A stretch of DNA of 20,362 nucleotides from CAZEAC01 sp964510065 (GTDB taxonomy: Bacteria; Bdellovibrionota_C; UBA2361; CAIXSY01), in NCBI GenBank assembly GCA_964510065.1, contig CAZEAC010000080.1:1-20362 (forward strand), in the 5' to 3' direction. The notes below the pieces were generated by a model, which saw only the letters and a program-made list of their open reading frames with translations, was not told the origin of the DNA and did no database searches. Every line of letters begins with the position of its first letter. Position 1 is the stretch's first letter. The position numbers and the translations under genes were made by a program. Shown here one piece after another: positions 8,067 to 15,484 of this stretch.

Positions 8067-9287
8067 TTACTTATCAAAATAGCGCATGAGATCATTCGAG
8101 ACAGCGAAAAGCATGAGACCTAGCAGTAGTACCATTCCCGCCTGTGTCGCATACTGCTGCACCCGCAAGCTCACCGGCCGACCTCGGACGAGCTCAACCA
8201 GAAAAAACAACAAATGCCCTCCATCAAGGACCGGAATCGGCAGCAGATTAAATATCGCTAAGCTTACGCTCAAAAGAATTAAAAAATTCAAATACTCAAC
8301 AGCTCCACGCTCGGCCTGCCTTGCTGCCTCGCCGAAAATAAATATCGGGCCTGCCAAGTGCTTCGGAGAGATAGAGCCGCGGAGCATTGCAACAATCCCA
8401 CGAATCGAAAGTACGGTTATCCGCCACACCTGACGAGGCGCCGCCACTACCGCCTCAGAAATCGAGACCTCGCGACGCTCCGACTGCGGCTGAATGCCGA
8501 TCATCCCGCGAGGCTTTTTCTGCGGCTCATCGTCGAGCGCTGTTATTTCACCGGTCTCATAGGTTGCCTTCACGCGAATTTCAAGCGAATGCGGAACTGC
8601 TTGGTCAGCGCTCTTGCGCTCAACCTGAAGAATCATTTCGCTTTCGCCAAGCTGTTCGATAGTGCTGGCGAGCTCGACCCAGGTCGTCACCACTTTTCCA
8701 TTAATGCTTCGGACATAGTCGCCCGGAAGTATCCCCGCCCTCTCGGCCGGGAATTTCGGATACGTCGATCCGATTATCGGTTTGTCGACAATGTCATAGG
8801 CTATCCCGAACCATGAAATAGAAAGAAAGGCGAGAAGCAGCGCAAAAAGAACATTAAACAGCGGTCCAGCGATTACAATATTAAATTTGGGAAGAAATGC
8901 TTTCTTGAGAAACCATTTCGAGGGATCGGTAAGTAGTTTTTTCTCGGCGTCGGTCATCTCTTCAGGTTTTCGTCCCTCAAGAATGTCAGAACCAAGCGCC
9001 GGCTCATCTTTTATTTTCTCTACTTTCTCGGCTGCGGGTGCATCCGAACCGTTGTGGAGCTCAAGCAGACGAGGATCGTCGCCAACCATACGCACGTAAC
9101 CGCCGAGGGGTACAACTCCAAGCGAATAAACCGTGTCTCCGACCTGGCGGCTCCAAATCTTCTTGCCGAAACCAATAGAAAACTCAACAACACCTACACC
9201 ATGAAATTTAGCCAGGAGGAAGTGCCCGAGTTCGTGCACAAATATGAGCACGCCTAAACCGATAATACCGACTAGAATAAAAAGCAT
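8067..9287 (-). CDS. rseP: RseP-family site-2 intramembrane zinc metalloprotease
   Basis: This is an inner-membrane protease that cleaves transmembrane segments, classically anti-sigma factors such as RseA and signal-peptide remnants. The first membrane segment carries the zinc site HELGH at 18-22; the third zinc ligand is in NLLPIPVLDGGHLL (D355 within LDGG). The 406 residues contain one visible PDZ domain (about 174-240: ERAGILPGDYVRSINGK), whereas E. coli RseP has two in about 450. Between GGYVRMVGDDP and the second membrane segment (NIVIAGPLFNVLFALLLAFL, 136-155) lies a hydrophilic charged insert at about 73-125, longer than I expect for the family. The 3' membrane helices are intact. It sits 7 nt downstream of dxr. 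Confidence 0.94.
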   Translation of the reverse strand: MLFILVGIIGLGVLIFVHELGHFLLAKFHGVGVVEFSIGFGKKIWSRQVGDTVYSLGVVPLGGYVRMVGDDPRLLELHNGSDAPAAEKVEKIKDEPALGSDILEGRKPEEMTDAEKKLLTDPSKWFLKKAFLPKFNIVIAGPLFNVLFALLLAFLSISWFGIAYDIVDKPIIGSTYPKFPAERAGILPGDYVRSINGKVVTTWVELASTIEQLGESEMILQVERKSADQAVPHSLEIRVKATYETGEITALDDEPQKKPRGMIGIQPQSERREVSISEAVVAAPRQVWRITVLSIRGIVAMLRGSISPKHLAGPIFIFGEAARQAERGAVEYLNFLILLSVSLAIFNLLPIPVLDGGHLLFFLVELVRGRPVSLRVQQYATQAGMVLLLGLMLFAVSNDLMRYFDK

Positions 9288-9294
9288 GTTCGCC

Positions 9295-10485
9295 TTAGTT
9301 AAATCTACTTCCCACTACCTCGTCGACACGAACTGCCAGCTGCTTAAGCTCTTCAAGCGAGCTATACGCGGTAGTTGGAATACTCTCCATACAGCACTGA
9401 ATTACATCAATTATCATATCGAAGCGCAGCGTTTGCGCAAGGAAGCGTGAAACGGCAACTTCATTGGCTAAATTAAACAGTGCTGGCGCAGTTCCGCCCT
9501 GCTGAAGTGCGCTTCGTGCGAGATTTAATGCGGGAAAGCGTTGAGTATCTGGCTTCTCGAAATGTAGCGCGCTAATTTCAGCCAAGCGCAAGCGCGGCAT
9601 GACATTGGACAGCCTTCCGTAGGGATGACTTAGCGCATACGCTATCGCACCACACATATCTGGCACCGAAAGCTGCGCGATCTGCGAGCCGTCACTAAAC
9701 TCAACCAGCGAATGCACTATACTCTCCGGATGCACCACTACTTCTATTCTATCCTCAGGAAGCGAAAAGAGCCACGAAGCTTCTATAACTTCAAGTGCTT
9801 TATTTACTAAGGTCGCGGAATCAACACTAATTTTCGCGCCCATATTCCAACGCGGATGCTGTACTGCCTGTTGTGGAGTAATCAACGAGAGCTTCTCTCT
9901 TGGAATTCGCAGAAACGGCCCACCTGATGCAGTAATAATTAATGAACGGATATCGCTCGGGTGCTCACCCTGCAATGCTTGAAAGAGAGCAGAATGCTCG
10001 CTGTCAACGGGCAGGATTGAAGTGCCTTGCTCTTTGCAAATTCGCCTGACAAGCTCGCCGCCAGCAACAAGACTCTCTTTGTTCGCGAGCGCAACATTCT
10101 TTCCAGCGGATAGCGCCGCGAGCACTCCGTCGAGCCCGGCCATACCAACGACTGCAGCCAATACTAGATCTGCTTCACTCAGTGCTGCGATTTCACGCAT
10201 GCCCGCTTCGCCCACGAGCACCTCGAGCGTAGGAAAGCGCTCATGCACTGCCGTCTGCGCAGCGCTGCTCGAAACACTCACTACCTTCGGACTAAATTCT
10301 TGAATCTGTCTGCTAAGCGCCTCGACATTTTTCCCCGCACCAAGCGCAACAATCTCAAAGCGCTCGGGATGCGCACGTACTACCGAGAGGGCTGACTGTC
10401 CTATTGAGCCGGTAGAACCAAGAATTACGAGCTTTCGCTTTTCCCCGTGGGGCCAGATAGGTCTTACGCTTGTGGGTACTACCAT
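9295..10485 (-). CDS. dxr: 1-deoxy-D-xylulose 5-phosphate reductoisomerase
   Basis: Dxr converts DXP to 2-C-methyl-D-erythritol 4-phosphate with NADPH, the committed step of the MEP isoprenoid pathway, which supplies precursors for UppS upstream in the same operon. Counting from the ATG at 10485 (396 residues): NADPH-binding GSTGSIG at 23-29, NKES at 135-138, metal-binding PVDSEHSALFQAL with D161 and E163, and SASGGPF-like ASGGPFLRIP. The MGAKISVDSATLVNK block at 215-229 is diagnostic. A TTG at 10500 would add five residues and overlap cdsA by 7 nt; neither start has a clear Shine-Dalgarno, so I chose the ATG. About 15 N-terminal residues precede the usual family start. Confidence 0.95.
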   Translation of the reverse strand: MVVPTSVRPIWPHGEKRKLVILGSTGSIGQSALSVVRAHPERFEIVALGAGKNVEALSRQIQEFSPKVVSVSSSAAQTAVHERFPTLEVLVGEAGMREIAALSEADLVLAAVVGMAGLDGVLAALSAGKNVALANKESLVAGGELVRRICKEQGTSILPVDSEHSALFQALQGEHPSDIRSLIITASGGPFLRIPREKLSLITPQQAVQHPRWNMGAKISVDSATLVNKALEVIEASWLFSLPEDRIEVVVHPESIVHSLVEFSDGSQIAQLSVPDMCGAIAYALSHPYGRLSNVMPRLRLAEISALHFEKPDTQRFPALNLARSALQQGGTAPALFNLANEVAVSRFLAQTLRFDMIIDVIQCCMESIPTTAYSSLEELKQLAVRVDEVVGSRFN

Positions 10486-10493
10486 CGAAACAA

Positions 10494-11387
10494 CTACCAA
10501 AAAAAGAGCACCAACGGCGCGCCGGCCAACATACCGTCGAGCCTGTCAAATACTCCGCCATGACCCGGAAGAAGCGAGCCAAAATCTTTTACTCCGGCAA
10601 TACGCTTAAGATACGACTTCAATAGATCCCCCGACTGCGCGGCGAGGACTACCGCAACACCAAGAAAGAGAAGCGTTTGCACGCTTTTTGCGCCAGGGAG
10701 AAGTACGCCAACTATGATAGCGGTTAAAGTTCCACCCAAGATTCCACCGGCGCTGCCACTTAAAGTCTTCCCGGGGGATAGGTGCGGCGACAGCTTGGCA
10801 CCTCCAAAATGAGCACCCGCAAAGTAGGCGCAGATGTCATTGAGGCAAACCACAAACGCTAGCCAAAGTAGTCCATACGGAGATCCACGATCAATCGTTA
10901 GCGCTGAAAGTGCCGCGCCGCCAATTCCAACCAGCACAAACGATGGAAATGCCGCGGCGATTGTCCGCGTCACCGCTTCCTTGGACTCACGGCCAAGCAC
11001 CACAACCGTAAATTCTACGATCACCAATCCGATCAAAATTCCACAGAAAAGAGAACGATCGACTGCCGGCCGCTCACAATCAGCGAGTGGATTTAGTAGA
11101 GCATTAGCTTCCGGAAGAATCAGTAATGAAGGCACCAACAATGCCAGGCTCAACCCCACCGGAACCACCCAACGTTCAAGCCTGCCTACGCTCGCACCAA
11201 GCGGCAAGATGGAAAGACGCCAGCTCAAGATAAATTCCCAGCAGCACAGCACTACCACCAGAAGCCCCAAGCCAAAAAGGATCAGACTCCCCGTACAGGT
11301 GAACGCCGAGAGCGCAACAAGACCAAGAAACGCACCGGCCAGAGGGAATCCGGTCATCGCGCGCACTTTCAAATCGGAAAATCTCAT
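10494..11387 (-). CDS. cdsA: Phosphatidate cytidylyltransferase (CdsA)
   Basis: This is an integral membrane enzyme making CDP-diacylglycerol from phosphatidate and CTP for all phospholipids. Multiple hydrophobic segments run through the 297 residues. The C-terminal CDS signature is clear: KDFGSLLPGHGGVFDRLDGM followed by a last membrane stretch to the C-terminus (about 265-297), with an upstream DICAYFAGAHFGGAKLSPHLSPGKT-type block split around the cytidylyltransferase site. The ATG at 11387 has AAGGA at 6 nt spacing and is preferred over a TTG 33 nt upstream (11420) that has no such site. It lies 53 nt after uppS and 8 nt before dxr. Confidence 0.95.
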   Translation of the reverse strand: MRFSDLKVRAMTGFPLAGAFLGLVALSAFTCTGSLILFGLGLLVVVLCCWEFILSWRLSILPLGASVGRLERWVVPVGLSLALLVPSLLILPEANALLNPLADCERPAVDRSLFCGILIGLVIVEFTVVVLGRESKEAVTRTIAAAFPSFVLVGIGGAALSALTIDRGSPYGLLWLAFVVCLNDICAYFAGAHFGGAKLSPHLSPGKTLSGSAGGILGGTLTAIIVGVLLPGAKSVQTLLFLGVAVVLAAQSGDLLKSYLKRIAGVKDFGSLLPGHGGVFDRLDGMLAGAPLVLFFW

Positions 11388-11440
11388 GGCAAGTCCTTTA
11401 TCCTTACCTATCCACGACAAACAAAACTGCGTGACTAGTC

Positions 11441-12235
11441 TTACTGATTCAGCGCGCGAGACACTGCTAAGGACCCCTCTCCTAACTCTATCTGTTCTCG
11501 CGTAAGGCCAAAACGACGACTCCTGCCATTATACTCTTTCAGGCAACGAACGAACTCAAGCTCGGAAAAATCCGGCCAAAGCATTGGCGATACCACAATT
11601 TCGGCATACGCAAGTTGCCACAGCAGAAAATTGGAAATTCGAAACTCGTCACTACTGCGAATAAGCAGATCGGGATCAGGAATGTCGGGCGCGTCCAGAT
11701 ACTTCGACACAGTGTCCTCCTTGATACTCGCGACATCCAGAGAACCTCGTACTGCAGCATCGGCGATTTTTCTTGCGGCACGTGCGATCTCATCTCTTCC
11801 GCCATACGATATTGCGAGCACAAGCTGCAAACTCGTCGCCGTTTTAGTCCGTTCGATTGAATTCTCGAGCGACTCGCGAACTTCCAGCGGAAGACGGCTT
11901 AGATCACCGACCGCACGAAGCCGAATATCGTTTTTTAAAAGCGTATCGACCTCAGATGCTAAATATTGAGCAAAAAGCGCCATCAACGCGTGCACTTCTC
12001 GTTCTGGGCGACGCCAATTCTCAGTTGAGAATGCGAAAAGAGTAAGATATTTCACACCAAGCTTGCGCGCCGATTCAACTACACCGCGTACTGCTTTTGC
12101 ACCGGCCCTATGGCCCTCAACGCGAGGGAGCCCGGCCTGTTCAGCCCATCGCCCGTTGCCATCCATAATGATGGCAACATGCCGCGGTACTGCGGCAAAC
12201 ATCTGCGCATGCGAAGCTCCATTTTCCATCGGCAA
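11441..12235 (-). CDS. uppS: Undecaprenyl diphosphate synthase (UppS)
   Basis: UppS is a cis-prenyltransferase extending farnesyl diphosphate with isopentenyl diphosphate to the C55 carrier for peptidoglycan and O-antigen. VAIIMDGNGRWA holds the catalytic Asp (D25), followed by GHRAGAKAVR and FAFSTENWRRP. The C-terminal IPP-binding signature reads RSSDEFRISNFLLWQLAYAE (193-212) instead of the usual RT(G/S)GE.RISNF; the Arg, Glu, Arg and Ser positions are kept but the Gly is Asp. The TTG at 12235 has GGAG 8 nt upstream; an ATG two codons in (12229) is the alternative start. Length 264 fits the family (about 253). Confidence 0.95.
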   Translation of the reverse strand: MPMENGASHAQMFAAVPRHVAIIMDGNGRWAEQAGLPRVEGHRAGAKAVRGVVESARKLGVKYLTLFAFSTENWRRPEREVHALMALFAQYLASEVDTLLKNDIRLRAVGDLSRLPLEVRESLENSIERTKTATSLQLVLAISYGGRDEIARAARKIADAAVRGSLDVASIKEDTVSKYLDAPDIPDPDLLIRSSDEFRISNFLLWQLAYAEIVVSPMLWPDFSELEFVRCLKEYNGRSRRFGLTREQIELGEGSLAVSRALNQ

Positions 12236-12273
12236 ACTCTTTACTCCACGGTTTTTCTCGATGAACTCTCCAG

Positions 12274-12813
12274 TTACTTCTCTAGAATCTCTTTCTCTTT
12301 GAGCGCTACAAGTGAGTCAATATCTTTCTGGTACTTGTCGATGATCTTCTGAATCTCTGTCTCGCCGCGCTTGACGGCATCTTCGGCTTTTTCAACTTTT
12401 TTAAGTGCATCAAGCGCCTCTCGGCGATTATTTCGAAGCGCCACCTTAGCTTCTTCTCCCATTTTGTGCAGCTTCTTAATGAGCTCTTTGCGACGCTCTT
12501 CCGTCAGCGCAGGGATGTTGATGCGAATAAGGGCTCCGTCTCGATTCGGAGTAAGCCCAAGCTCAGACTGCATAATCGCTTTTTCTACGCTTTCGACCGC
12601 CCCGCTGTCATACACTTGAATCGTAAGGAGCCGAGGCTCCGGCGCCGAGATAAGACCGAGCTGAATAAGCGGGACATGACTCCCATAATAATCCACGTTA
12701 ATCCCCTCCAGCATCGAGGTCGCGGCCCGGCCAGTTCTCAGCCTTCCAAGATCTTTTTTGAAATGCTCATTGGTCTTTTTACAGCCTGCTTCTAATGCAT
12801 CAAATTGTCCCAT
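12274..12813 (-). CDS. frr: Ribosome recycling factor
   Basis: RRF acts with EF-G to split post-termination ribosomes. At 179 residues it is slightly shorter than E. coli RRF (185). The three-helix bundle and domain II are evident: LGRLRTGRAATSMLEGINVDYYGSHVPL near the N-terminus, INIPALTEERRKELIKKLHKMGEEAKVALRNNRREA in the middle, and a charged C-terminal helix ending KEKEILEK. The ATG is preceded by AGAGG at about 9 nt. It lies between pyrH (26 nt upstream) and uppS, the standard order in many proteobacteria. Confidence 0.97.
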   Translation of the reverse strand: MGQFDALEAGCKKTNEHFKKDLGRLRTGRAATSMLEGINVDYYGSHVPLIQLGLISAPEPRLLTIQVYDSGAVESVEKAIMQSELGLTPNRDGALIRINIPALTEERRKELIKKLHKMGEEAKVALRNNRREALDALKKVEKAEDAVKRGETEIQKIIDKYQKDIDSLVALKEKEILEK

Positions 12814-12839
12814 TACTTAATACCTCTGCTCAAATTAAG

Positions 12840-13556
12840 CTACGATACAAGGGTCCCAATCTGCTCCCCAGTTACTATCCGGCGCAGGTTACTTTGTACT
12901 CCGATATTAAACACAACAATCGGCAGGGAATTGTCCATGCACAGCGAAATTGCCGCTGCATCCATAACTTTAAGTCCCTGCTTTAATACTTCAATGAACG
13001 GAATATGCACAAACGGCTTTGCATCTTTATGTTTCTTCGGATCTTGATCATAAACCGCGTCCACCTTAGTACCTTTTAGAAGGACTTCAGCGCCGATCTC
13101 CATCGCGCGAAGGCTCGCCGCAGTATCAGTGGTAAAATAGGGATTGCCCGTGCCTGCTGCGAAAATCACTACGCGATTTTTCTCAAGATGACGCGTAGCT
13201 CTGCGCCGAATATAGGGCTCACAAACCTGCCGCATCTCAATTGCTGACATTACGCGGGTATCTATCCCGCGCTGCTCCAACATATCTTGAAGCGCAAGCG
13301 CATTAATCACGGTACCGAGCATACCCATGAGATCGCCGGATGCGCGATCAAGGCCCTTATCGCCGGCGCTGATACCCCGAAAGATATTGCCACCGCCAAT
13401 CACGATTCCAAGCTCAACACCTAGTTCGTGAATATCAAAAACTTCTTTGACCAGGGTCGAAACGATATTGGGATCAATGCCAAAGCCCTTATCTCCCGCG
13501 AGAATTTCACCGCTCAACTTAAGAAGCACTCGGCGATACTTAAGCGGCTGAAACAT
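12840..13556 (-). CDS. pyrH: UMP kinase (PyrH)
   Basis: PyrH phosphorylates UMP to UDP in pyrimidine nucleotide synthesis and is a hexameric amino-acid-kinase-fold enzyme, usually GTP-activated and UTP-inhibited. At 238 residues it matches the family (E. coli 241). Motifs: LLKLSGE at 11-17, IVIGGGNIFRG at 51-61, GTGNPYFTTDTAA at 135-147 and KVDAVYDQDPKKH at 164-176. It starts 3 nt after the tsf stop, so translation is probably coupled to EF-Ts. Confidence 0.97.
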   Translation of the reverse strand: MFQPLKYRRVLLKLSGEILAGDKGFGIDPNIVSTLVKEVFDIHELGVELGIVIGGGNIFRGISAGDKGLDRASGDLMGMLGTVINALALQDMLEQRGIDTRVMSAIEMRQVCEPYIRRRATRHLEKNRVVIFAAGTGNPYFTTDTAASLRAMEIGAEVLLKGTKVDAVYDQDPKKHKDAKPFVHIPFIEVLKQGLKVMDAAAISLCMDNSLPIVVFNIGVQSNLRRIVTGEQIGTLVS

Positions 13557-13559
13557 TGC

Positions 13560-14216
13560 TTATTTTCCCGCAGTAAGCGCCGCAACATCGGCGGCAAGGT
13601 TTGCAACCTGCTTCTGTATTCCTTCACCTACTTCAAAGCGCTGGAACCTTCTCAGCACGACCTTCTCACCAGTTTTTACGCTAATCTCGTCGACAATATC
13701 CTTGACGGTCTTCTTTCCAGAATCATCTTTTACAAAAAGCTGGCGCATGAGCACCACGTCCTCGTAAAATTTTTCAAGTTTTCCAGGCAAAATCTTGTCA
13801 GCTTTGTCGCGCTGCGCAGGCGCAAGCTGCTCAATTGCGATCTCTTTCTCTTTCTCAATAACCGCGCCAGGAATCTCTTCCACGCTAAGATAAAGCGGCT
13901 TCATCGCCGCAACATGCATCGCCAAATCCTTGGCAACAGTTCGAAACTCCTCGCCTCGCGCCACGAAGTCAGTTTCGCAGTTGAGCTCAACAATTGAAAC
14001 AACCTGGTCACCGGGATGGGTGTACACTCCAATTGTTCCCTCGGCCGCGGTCTTGGTTTGTCGCTTGCCGATATCTTTGAGCCCCTTCTTGCGAAGAATC
14101 TCAATGGCAGCCTCTAGATTCCCCTTCGCTTCAGCCAAGGCCGACTTACAATCCATAAAACCAGCGCCGGTCATTCCCCGAAGCTGCTTTACACTTTCCG
14201 CGTTTACTTCTGACAT
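13560..14216 (-). CDS. tsf: Elongation factor Ts
   Basis: EF-Ts is the guanine nucleotide exchange factor for EF-Tu. The N-terminal UBA-like segment VKQLRGMTGAGFMDCKSALAEA (9-30 region) and the core motif ETDFVARGEEF (TDFVAR at 82-87) are diagnostic. At 218 residues it is the short form: much of the C-terminal dimerisation region of the 283-residue E. coli protein is absent, as in several non-enteric bacteria. It lies 42 nt downstream of rpsB and 3 nt upstream of pyrH. Confidence 0.97.
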   Translation of the reverse strand: MSEVNAESVKQLRGMTGAGFMDCKSALAEAKGNLEAAIEILRKKGLKDIGKRQTKTAAEGTIGVYTHPGDQVVSIVELNCETDFVARGEEFRTVAKDLAMHVAAMKPLYLSVEEIPGAVIEKEKEIAIEQLAPAQRDKADKILPGKLEKFYEDVVLMRQLFVKDDSGKKTVKDIVDEISVKTGEKVVLRRFQRFEVGEGIQKQVANLAADVAALTAGK

Positions 14217-14258
14217 TTTTTTATCCGTGAGAAATACAAATAACAGTTTCGCTTACGC

Positions 14259-15116
14259 TCAGTGGCCAACAGCCGCCGCGCTATGCACTTCCGAGCTCAC
14301 ACCATTCGACGCTGCCGCTGAACTATCTTGTGTTCCAGCAGTGACCGGCTCCTTCGCACTCATCGCCTCGTACGCAGTTTTGCCTTCCGCAATCGCGTCG
14401 GCCACGGCAGAGACGAAAAGATTTATCGTTCTTGACGCATCGTCATTTGAAGGAATTGGAAACTGAATATCGGTCGGATCGACATTAGAATCTACCAGCG
14501 CCACAATTGGAATATGCAGGCGACGCGCCTCGGCGACAGCAATTTCTTCCTTTGCGATATCAACAACGAACAGCAGATCCGGGGGCTTGCGCATGTGACG
14601 AATACCACCGATTGCGTCCTCAAGCTTTTTCAAACGCCGCGAAAGCATCAACTTTTCTTTCTTGTTAAGCTTAATTTCGGAGTCCGGGCGCTCTGACTTG
14701 GTAAGGTAGTCCTCCATCTTTCGCATACGATCGATTGAATTCTTGATCGTCTCAAAATTCGTAAGCGTGCCACCGAGCCAGCGGTTCGTTACATAGGGAG
14801 CGCCACAACGCTTTGCTTCACGCTCAACGATCTCACGAGATTGCTGCTTTGTAGAAACAATTAATATGGTTCCACCTCGGCTCGCGGTGTCTAGGATATA
14901 TTTCCTCGCACGCTGCCAAAGCTTAAGCGTCACATCGAGATTAAGAATGTGAATTCCATTTCTCTCGGTGTAAATGAAAGGCAACATTTTGGGATTCCAG
15001 CGCTGAGTCTGGTGACCGAAATGCGCACCTGCGTCCAAGAGTGATTTAATAGTTACCGGAACAGAAGTGTGTCCCGAGTCGCCGGCCGAAGCGGCGGAAG
15101 AATTTTCAGATACCAT
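14259..15116 (-). CDS. rpsB: 30S ribosomal protein S2 (uS2)
   Basis: S2 is a structural protein of the small ribosomal subunit. The core begins at IKSLLDAGAHFGHQTQRWNPKM and includes YTERNGIHILNLD, GGTILIVSTKQQSREIV, YVTNRWLGGTLTNF and the C-terminal IPIVALVDSNVDPTDIQFPIPSNDDA. The ATG at 15116 is chosen because GGAG lies 7 nt upstream; an in-frame start at 15200 would add 28 residues unlike S2. The resulting 285 residues exceed E. coli S2 (241) through a Ser/Ala-rich N-terminal tail of about 22 residues and an Ala/Ser-rich C-terminal tail of about 35 residues ending AAAVGH. It is the first gene of the translation/envelope operon. Confidence 0.97.
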   Translation of the reverse strand: MVSENSSAASAGDSGHTSVPVTIKSLLDAGAHFGHQTQRWNPKMLPFIYTERNGIHILNLDVTLKLWQRARKYILDTASRGGTILIVSTKQQSREIVEREAKRCGAPYVTNRWLGGTLTNFETIKNSIDRMRKMEDYLTKSERPDSEIKLNKKEKLMLSRRLKKLEDAIGGIRHMRKPPDLLFVVDIAKEEIAVAEARRLHIPIVALVDSNVDPTDIQFPIPSNDDASRTINLFVSAVADAIAEGKTAYEAMSAKEPVTAGTQDSSAAASNGVSSEVHSAAAVGH

Positions 15117-15391
15117 GTATATACTCCGTCTTAGTTTAACCTCCCCGGAAACACGAGCGAGGGCCGCGACGAACAAAGCACGATGCTTTTTCAAGCACAC
15201 TTAGCCTTATCGAACACTGCCCCACTAAGACTTGCTCCGGGTGTGTAATTTAAGTGCCGGAAATTACTAGCATAACCACTTAAAGAGTGCAAATGCACCA
15301 AACTCTTCTTTAAAATAGGTACGAAGTTCGACTGGTTACGGCTCTTACGTGCAATTGCTCACTAATTCCGAGTGTTCTTTCCCCAAACTCG
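15117..15391 (-). promoter_or_regulatory. Leader and promoter region upstream of rpsB
   Basis: I see no gene between rpsB and the repeat at 15392. Two structures stand out. A composite inverted repeat at 15280-15313 has outer arms TTAAAGA and TCTTTAA (7 bp) enclosing an inner hairpin GTGCA-AA-TGCAC, with eight unpaired bases on one side. A hairpin AAAGCA-CGA-TGCTTT lies at 15175-15189. A poor promoter candidate is TTGCAC with TAGTAA 17 nt downstream on the minus strand, overlapping the composite repeat. rpsB autoregulation through its leader is known in enterobacteria; here it is only a possibility. Confidence 0.35.
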
Positions 15392-15463
15392 GTGTCTCTG
15401 TGGTTTAGTTACTAAAAAAACCACAGAGGCACAGAGGTCACAGAGTAGCGGGAAAAGCTACTC
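15392..15463. repeat. Palindromic dispersed repeat, copy A
   Basis: The left arm GTGTCTCTGTGGTTT (15392-15406) pairs with AAACCACAGAGGCAC (15418-15432) with one G-U wobble across an 11-nt loop. A second 7-bp hairpin follows: GAGTAGC (15443-15449), loop GGGAAAA, GCTACTC (15457-15463). The same two-hairpin design and very similar sequence recur in the same orientation at 20001-20078. It lies 21 nt beyond the stop codon of the flagellin-like gene. Confidence 0.85.
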
Positions 15464-15484
15464 ACGCTATATGAGCAGATACCC

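Noticed and set aside
15117..15200. N-terminal extension of S2 to an in-frame start at 15200
   Set aside because: The added 28 residues are unlike S2, and the ATG at 15116 has a good GGAG ribosome site.
15392..15463. Repeat copy A as a CRISPR array or an intrinsic terminator
   Set aside because: There are only two distant copies in the window with no spacer array, and the T-run lies in the loop rather than after the stem.
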